Positions 49,501 to 58,500 of a stretch of DNA of 64,000 nt are shown piece after piece. Made by a program: the position numbers and the translations under genes. The DNA lies in the NCBI RefSeq assembly GCF_001625305.1, contig NW_017803887.1, positions 3,169,926 through 3,233,925 of the forward strand, in the 5' to 3' direction. Below the pieces are notes generated by a model. The model saw nothing but the letters and a program-made list of their open reading frames with translations, was not told where the DNA came from and did no database searches. Position 1 is the first letter of the stretch. The number at the start of each line of letters is the position of its first letter. This DNA comes from Branchiostoma belcheri (taxonomy: Eukaryota > Chordata > Leptocardii > Amphioxiformes > Branchiostomatidae).

Positions 49501-52500
49501 CATGTGTGTATGCGTGCGTATGCGCGTGTGTATGCACATGCACGTGTGTGCGCACGCGTGCATGTGTGAAACAAATCTAACATTCCCATCGTGTATGTGT
49601 GTGTGTGTATGAAACAAATCTAGCCATCCGCATGACAGGATGACATACCAATCAGTCATATGGCAATATACAGAAAGAATGATCCCGACATTACTACCTG
49701 ACATACTCCCACCTGTCTTACCTGTCCATTGTTAGCTCCCTGCTCGTCCTCCAGACCTCGGAACTCCTTCCCCTCGGACGGCTCCTCGTCCTGCTCCTCG
49801 TCGTCCGCCATGCTGCGGTTGCTGTCCTCCATGTTCTTCATCAGCACGGCCACCACCACGTTCACCAGCACGAACTGCGCCATCAGCACGAACGACACGA
49901 AGTAGATGGGCGCGAGGATGGCGCTCACGCAGCAGTTGGCCTTGCAGTCTTCGGAATCGTCGCAATCGGGGGGACCTCGCAGGGTGTCCTAGACATGGAA
50001 AGGGGAATGTTTAGCTTACAGCACAGCTTGTGTTGTTACCTGTGTGTAGTCCTGAAATTGTAAACTCCAAGCAGATCTTTCGTAGCCTGGGTACCATCTG
50101 GATTTTGGTTCTGAAACATGATTTTTTCGAGTATTGCGAAGCTAAAATCCAGATGGTACCCAGGTTAGATCTTTTGCTGTCTGCAAAGACAATATCGCTT
50201 TCGTCAGACAGTATCCAATGCTGAGTGGGGTGGCAAAAGGTATGTGTCTCGCAAATGGATGTACTGCCTGGCCAATTTGATGCTGTCTTTGCAGCCACCA
50301 AAAAGATCTGCTTTAAGATTACTGAAATTGCACAATAAGGCCACACCAATTTAATTTCTTGGTTAACGGATTTTTCAAGAAAAATAATGGAGCGGGCGGG
50401 CGAAAAAAAATAAAAACAGGCCTAGGCATCCTATTATGGCCCAAAATGGTACGTACAATAGGAGCCATGAAGTCAACACACCAGGCTGGTTCAAAATTTA
50501 AACAATGAATTTTGAACTTTTGATGATACTACTGCATTGAAAGATGGAATGACTGTAACAAGTAGTAAGAAAAGGACTGTTTTCAACTGTTCGAAGGGAA
50601 AAATATGAGCTATTTTGCAGTTGATTCTGTAATTTTTATTTTTATTTGACAAATCAAGAAAAAAAATGAAGCGGCGAATCCGTTAACCAAGAAATTAAAT
50701 TGGTGTGGCCTTATCGTAAAAAAACAGTTACTCAAGCAACTGGATATGATTTTGGAAGTCCAGCTGCTTGAGTAACTGTTTCTTTGNNNNNNNNNNNNNN
50801 NNNNNNGCATTGAAAGATGGAATGACTGTAACAAGTAGTANAAAAGGACNGTTGTTTTCAACTGTTCAGGGCAAAATATGAGCATTTTGCAATTGATTCT
50901 GAATTTTTATTTTTATTTGCAAATCAGAAAAAAATGAAGCGGCGAATCCGTTAACCAAGAAATTAAATTGGTGTGGCCTAGCTAATGCAAAATACACAAT
51001 CATTTGGTCAAACACTCAAATTACTTGATCTAGTAGCATGTGCCTGATTCTTATTTCCCTGTACATCCCTGTATGGATAAAACCTTAAGTGTCAAAATTA
51101 ATTTTACATCTGGAAACAGATAATTGATGAGACTTAATTCTAGACTGGGTATGATAATTGGTCTTGCTTGTGTCTTCTTCTCCTTCGTTGCAAGCCTCAA
51201 CATTTCTGCTAGGGGGTGCTTCTGCCTTAAGTCCCTACCTTCATGATCCCATTCCAGTTGTCTCCTGTTCCTACCCTGAACAGCGTGAGGAAGGCCATTC
51301 CGAAGTTTTCAAAGTTGGCATGCTTGCCAAGCCCAGAGCAGGGGTGTTCCATAGAGCAGGCTGAAACAAGGCAAAAGCTCCGTTTCAATCCTAGACCCAA
51401 CCTACCTTCATGATCCCATTCCAGTTGTCCCCTGTTGCTATCCTAAACAGTGTGAGCAGAGCCATGCTGAAGTTTTTAAAGTTTGCATGGAGGCCCAGCC
51501 CAGAGCATGGCCGTTCCACATTAGAAGTACAGTCTGAAAACAAGAAAAGAAAGTAAACTAAACTACAGACTACACTACATGTCAAGGGAGATAACTCAGG
51601 CTGGAAGGCAGGAAAAGGAACGTGTGGTACGTTGTGAAAGGAGGGGGAAATGATAGGGAATCGTGGGAGTCTACTATTATCAAAGTATGATACAACACGT
51701 GCATTAATGCCACAATACATGCAACAACAGCTATAGGGCTTATACTGTAGCGTACAATGTATAACATCATAGAATTAATATACAAATCACTACATTGTTC
51801 TAAGACTTGCACCTTCATCAGCGTCACACACACACACACACAAACACACACAGACAAGCCAAAAGCAATACTTCACTCCCTTGGGATGAAGCTATAATAA
51901 CATTCAACCATGAAAGCCTGAGAGTTGCTATCAGCATACAAAGTCACCATGTTAGTTTTGCTATGGAAACTGTTTAAGCTGAGACATACAGCAGCCCTTC
52001 TGCTACCATATTTGTACACTCCTGTAAGTCTGGAGTAGCCTGGGAGCCATCCGTTTTTTTTTTAGGAAAGCAAACGCAAGAAGTCCCCTTACAAAACGGA
52101 TGGCACCCAGGCTATGTCTGGAGTCTGTTTCTCCAAAAGATCTCCATTTGAGAATGTCTTAAGAAACACTTAATGCTTCCTGCCCCATCCTCTTGAATAC
52201 AATAGCTAGACATTTTTATAAGTAGAAATCTAGGATACCGGTATTGCTGAAAAAAATATAATATTTTCTGCTGTTGTATTAAATACTTACCTCCTACATG
52301 TACTATTGTTCTGTAACATGATTTGCAGTGTTACACAAATGTATATTCACAAACAACAAAGACCAAGCAGTGTTCTATCCAGCATCCGTCTTTCCGTCTA
52401 TAATTTTGACACACATGACACAAAAATTTTGCCACCTTTTGACATCTTGTGCATTTGGTGCTCGTTGTGATGTCATGTTCAACAAAATTGAAATGTTAGC

Positions 52501-55500
52501 TGGCTAGAACACTCAGTCTGATTCCAGGCAAAAGTTAGTACAACTTTGTTTTCCTCTAGGTCCTGACCCATTTTGCTAGATCTTCCACCACCACCACCAC
52601 CCCTCCCCGGCCAGTCCCCTGTCTGTCACATACATTTGTACATGTAACAATATTACGTACCAATCTTGCCAAAAAGCTCGACTCCAAGAGCAGCAAAGAT
52701 GAAGAACAACAGGAAGAACAGCAGCCCCAGATTCCCAACCTGCAGGGGACAAATGTTCAACTCATCTGTTAGGATGGGTCAAATCATGAAGAGTGTCTTG
52801 GACCAAGGAGTTTTGCTTGGACATACATGATGCTATTTCCTTCTTTAATTTAATCCTTGAAGTGTCAACTCACTTACTTTATTGAGATTTTTTCTCACTA
52901 TCCACTTTGATAACAATGTATTTTTAATTGACAAGTACATGAAAATTTGCATCATACTTGAAAGCCAGGAAAAGTGCAGGAATATTATAAGAAGAGAAAA
53001 TCTACTCAGCTGACACCGAAAGAATTACATGGCATTGCACACTTTTGAGTATTTTAATGAAAGGACTGTAGTTTTCTGAGGATATTCTAATTCTTTCTTT
53101 GACAATTCTTTGATAACAATTAACCCATCCATGAGTCCTTCACATGCAGTGGAGTACTTGACATTTAAGTTCTGCCTCTAACAGCCAACATCTATGTGTC
53201 ATGACATTGTCCTTCAGTTATTTTAAGTCAGACTGTCACATGCAATATTCTATACATGTAATGAACAGTGTAAGCGTCCTTTAGATAGGCTCTAGTGTAA
53301 AAAGAATTGAATTCCAAATTTCAAAAATTGGAAATTCAATTTCTTTTTACATGTCGGAGTAGCTTTATTTCAATTCCAGTACTAGAAATTCATGTCAAGC
53401 ACTGTCTTAGAGTAATTAGGAGACTTGCTATGATTTGATTTTCCACAGGTGCCACATCATTTTTGTACATCATACTTTATTAGAATGATATCACAGTTGT
53501 AAAATGTTAATGAGTTATTTTTTTTCAAGTTACAAAATTTTCAACAGGGATGTCTTAAGAACCAGAATTTCAAAATGGGGGCAGTCAGAATTTAGAATCA
53601 AATTGAAATCACAATGCTTGACAATAAATGCATCCTTTACTGTAGCCACCACCGGTTAGATGCACTAAGGTCTTTAATTGTATCACAGCACAACACATCA
53701 GTTTGTTTAGTTTCAAAGAACCGAATTATTGAAACGACACAACAATGTCCCTTATTTTTTATATGGCACAAGCTCAGCATGCTGACAAATGACACAAGAA
53801 GAACTACGTGTAAACTAAACCACACAACATACTAAGCAACAGAAGTTTGAATAGTTAAAGGTCTTGACAAAAATGTTAGATGTTAAATTAGTATGATTAA
53901 TACAGTATGCAAAAGAAATGCCAAACAAAAGGCAAGAGTCTGCTTTCTACGGAAAGAAAAGGGGCACACTTTTTCCATGGCTGCTCATCTGCCCGGGCAA
54001 GATCCTGGTCCTCTCTTTTGGTGCAGTTTTGATCATAATCAATTACATGCTCATGTTTTGTAATAACATACAGGTACCTACAGTTGGGAAGTTCATCATT
54101 CTTTTTGCCCATCACTCTAATGTGTGTGTGTTTTTTTTTAGAGAAATTTCTGTGCAACTGTTACACTCAGGTTAAAAGGTTGACCATTCGGCGTAGTGAT
54201 CCTGTCGCCAAATACATTTTTGATGGTTATTTTGCAAGTTGTGTCGAGGGAAGAGCAGGACCAGGTTCCTTGCCAGCAGACCGCCATTACCTGTGGCAAT
54301 GCTTTCATGACTGTCTCGAGAAGAAATCTGATGCCTTTGGCCATCTTCAGAAGCTTCAAGACTGCAAAGCAAGAAGCAAGACATGGCAGAGGAAGCCGAG
54401 TAAGACGTTATGATCCTTGGTCAGTGTCAGTACTGCGCTTCTGTTGCTTGCACATTTGATGATGATAACAGCCACCATTTCAACGTCACCCCATAAAATG
54501 ATTTCTTCACACTTCACTTCAGTTTTCAAGCAACTACTTCAGAACACAGCTGGTATACTTTTGAGTTGCAAGGTTCTTGAGCAAAATATTCTGTGCCAAC
54601 TCATTTTATTGTGTGTACAAAGAAACTGGCTGTCACCACATGTACAACGAACCCTGAAGCGTGGGTTTGAAACAAGCTGACAAAAAACTGTCACAGACAT
54701 TTCGTCAGCTTATTTCTGCGGCAGCGCAAAAACGCTGCCTGCCTACCTGAGGCAATGCCTTCATTACTGTTTCCAGGAGAGACCTGATCCCTTTGGCCAT
54801 CTTCAACAGTTTTAGGACTGTGGAGAGACAGAGAAAGGCTCGTGTGTTAGAGCACCATCCGGCACCATGTGTGGGAGAGAGGAGGAAAGACCACAGGGAA
54901 AGGAGAGAAAGACTGAAAAAAAAAACCTGATTCAAAAGAAAAACATAATATGAAAGCATAGCAAATGGATAGAGGTGGCAAGCTCTAAGCACTTGTAAAG
55001 AGGAGGTGGTAATATTGCAGAAGGTGTTAAAACATGCAGTTAAAGGGAATGCAAAGGTTTAGCAAGGGAACATCTATGGTAGTATTTGTGTTAACATTTT
55101 AGTGAGAAGTCTTAGACATTAAACATTTAGAAAATGATGACTAAACATTTAGAAAATGATGGTAAAACATTTAGAAAATGATGACTAAACATTTAGAAAA
55201 TGATGACTAAACATTTAGAAAATGATGGTAAAACATTTAGAAAATGATGATTAAACATTTAGAAAATGATGATTAACCATTTAGAAAATGACGATTGAAC
55301 ATTTAGAAAATGAAACAGTTGTGGAAAGATGCAAAATGTGAATAAGGATTAAAGATGTTTGTGGTCTGACTGTCATAATGCTTTATAGAATAGTAGTCAT
55401 GCTATACAAAAAGTAGCTGATAGTGGGAAATTAGAACTCAAAAGCAAGATAGGACTTATCTTCCAATTTAGGGGGGAGGGAGGACACAGGATTAGAAAGA

Positions 55501-58500
55501 GGAAAGAGTGAAAATGTAGCTGTTAGTTTTCTAAAACATGCTCCAAGCCCTCAGAGACAATAGTTTTGAGGTGCAGTGCTGAAAGACATAAAAGTTTGTA
55601 AAGTGCAACAAGCTGTGTAGACAGGTGAGAGAGATAACCATGCTTGTCTGTTAGTTTCATCCCAGGCAAATATATAATACATTGGTTGTAGAGTATAATA
55701 TATAATAATATGATAACATTGTCAGCACATCTCTACTATAATCACCCAGCAAATAGGAAGATGAATAGGAACATTCACCACGAGCAAGCACAATCATATG
55801 AAACAATGCACAAATGCAAACTTTTCATCCATTGTGTTACATACATCATACATAGTCTTAGATATGCCCTGTACACTGTACATTGCACAATATAAGGTTT
55901 GTTGCATGCTAACAGCCCCTGTGACATAGAATCATGAAGCCAACAGATTTAGTAGAAGCAATACCATTCAAATTCTCAAACAATTGGGAATTACAACATT
56001 TTGGCCATGCAACTGTTGTCGATTGCTTAGGGCTTACAAAGTACCATCCTCCCTTAGTGGAGTTAGTTCCAGAGTTAGCTAAACAGGCCTGGCCAAAAAG
56101 AAGATGGTACTACGAATAAAGAGACTCTTTTTTTACACAACCAAGACTTTTATTCTGCAACGTTTCAATGACCTGAATGTGTTAGTAACCAACATTTCAG
56201 TCACCAAAACATCAGACGAAAAAACTCTTGGTTGTGTAAAAAAAGAGTATCTTTATTCAGTGACTTACCAACCTGATGAAATCTTTGAAATCTTTATTGT
56301 GGATACCACATTGCAGACTTACAGAGTTGGAAACTATAATTCAAGGATGGTACTCTCTAGCCCCATCAGGCAGAAGCAGTGCCATTCAATTCTCAAAAAT
56401 ACATAGTACAAGAGTACAAGTTAGAGTACAGGCCATGCAGGCTTAGCACTTGTGACTAACCTCGGGCTATCCTGAGTACTCTCATGATGCGGATGATAGT
56501 AGGGTTGATGGGGAGGAAGGTGGCATCCATCTCCTCCAGCACAATCCCCACAATGGACAGGATCACAATCAACATGTCCAGCTGGTTCCATCTGCAGTGG
56601 GGAGAGATACAGTAATGTATATCATACCCGGGCCGCGATAACATTCAATATCGGTGTTCCAGACCGGGCTGTACTTTACGGTATGGCCCGGGCTTCTTTA
56701 TGCTTCCATAGAACGATTCGAACGCATTTTGTCGTAAACGCGTGAGCTGCTTTCGAAAATTCAAATACATAATTCGGACGTCGAAATTGATGTTGTTGCA
56801 TTTTAGAGTTTAGGGGCACCAACTTTTGGCTCATCTTGCATTGAAAGGCGTGTTTTTTTGGGTGGGTATGACATATTAAATAGAATACAACACTGTGTAT
56901 TCCACATTGCCCTCAGTCCTGGCCCTCCCGCGAGTCGGATCGGGCATTTTGGAATACCCCGTGTTGTATTCTATATGTACAGCTCCATCTAATCTAGCTA
57001 GCCAGTGACAAGAAAGACAGACACTTTGTATATGTACATTATTATACTGACAGACACTCTGCAAAGTACTGTGAAATTATACTGGTGAAATTTTCCAATT
57101 ACAATGTAGTAGTAGTAGTAGTACACTGGTTTATTAAACAAGAACATTGCTGCAGTATTATGACAAGCCTCCTGGCAGCCATAATGGTTGAATTGTGAGG
57201 CTTATTGTACATTTGGACAAAACTATATACATTTATATAGGTAAAAGGTACAGTTTAAAAGGTAGATTTACAATTAGAAATGCAATTTATTGCATACTAC
57301 AAATGTATTAGGCCATGTTGATTTGATCATATGGATGACATCCTCCGGGAGCCCCAAAACTGATGTGCGCGTGCGAATAAAAAAAAACTTTTGCAAAAAA
57401 AAGTTCTTTTCATTATGAAATCTACGTGGTCATGAGGGTTGAGCAAATGGCACAGAATATGGTTTGGCGAATAATCTAGTCTTCAAGTTCATTTCTTTAC
57501 AATTTCGTCTTTTTTTGTTTGATTTTGGCATTCTACGACATTGGTATAATTTCTATTAATTTTTTTTGTAACTTATGGTATATTTTTGCTCATTTTGCAA
57601 CTGTTTTGTACGATTTACAGTATGGTTGAAAACTTTTTTTTTTTGGAAACGGCCGAAAATTCATGCGGGCGCGGATGTCATCCATATAATCAAATCAACA
57701 TGGCCTTAGTTTAAAATCAATAGGAGCACCTGGAGAATTATTATGTCTTCTATATATTATAGTTTAAAAAAAGAATTCACAATTCACACAGAAAATTTTA
57801 ACGTCCAACTCTGTGAATTGCAAGCCTTTTTCATTAACATGCAAGTTGGGTGACTGAGTCAGGATTCAGATTTCAACTTTATGATCTGAAAATAAACTTA
57901 AATTATTTAAGATACTCTTCTGGGTGTAAAACTACGGGACTATGTAAAACTATACACATGCTACGTATTACTTTTTATTAGCTACATGTACGGTACCTCT
58001 CTTTGATGTATCTGACAAAACCCAGCCCTGTGATCTTGAGTGCTGCTTCCAGGATGAAGATGGCAGTGAAGACATAGTTTATGTACTGCAGTACTCTGAA
58101 CAGCTCCTGGAAGAAAATAGAAGCCTTAGGGTTTAAATCTCTTCCGACAGTCTTTTTCCAGTAATGTCCATCTGCCAAGAAATCGGCAATAACTGACATG
58201 TTTTTGTGGCTAGTATGAAAGGGGTGTGCCAGGCCCCCACTAGGTTATTTGTAGTGAATCACCAACTTCCATGCAAACAGTAGGATTTGGACCATGCTTT
58301 TTTAGGCATAACACACCAGTTTTGTACAACAATTTAAGTACTACAATGTAACTACAACAATGTAAGTACAAGCCACAACTGTAAGGTTCTAACCACTCAC
58401 ACCGTGAAGAATTTCTACTCTGTTCAATAAGTACAGTGGGTTCTTTAACATGCGAAGGGTGTGGCTCTCCCCAAACACAGGACCTCCATTTAACATCCTA

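Noticed and set aside
49251-49704. Long frames on both strands, Cys/Val-rich forward and His/Thr-rich reverse
   Set aside because: Direct translation of a (GT)n-rich microsatellite in a Cav3 intron; no splice or codon signal.
50610-50885. Reverse frame across the N gap
   Set aside because: Contains unknown residues from N and lies in a falsely duplicated MITE.
55123-55314. Regular 22-bp repeats resembling a CRISPR-like array
   Set aside because: Repeats are contiguous with no unique spacers, in a eukaryotic intron; simple minisatellite.
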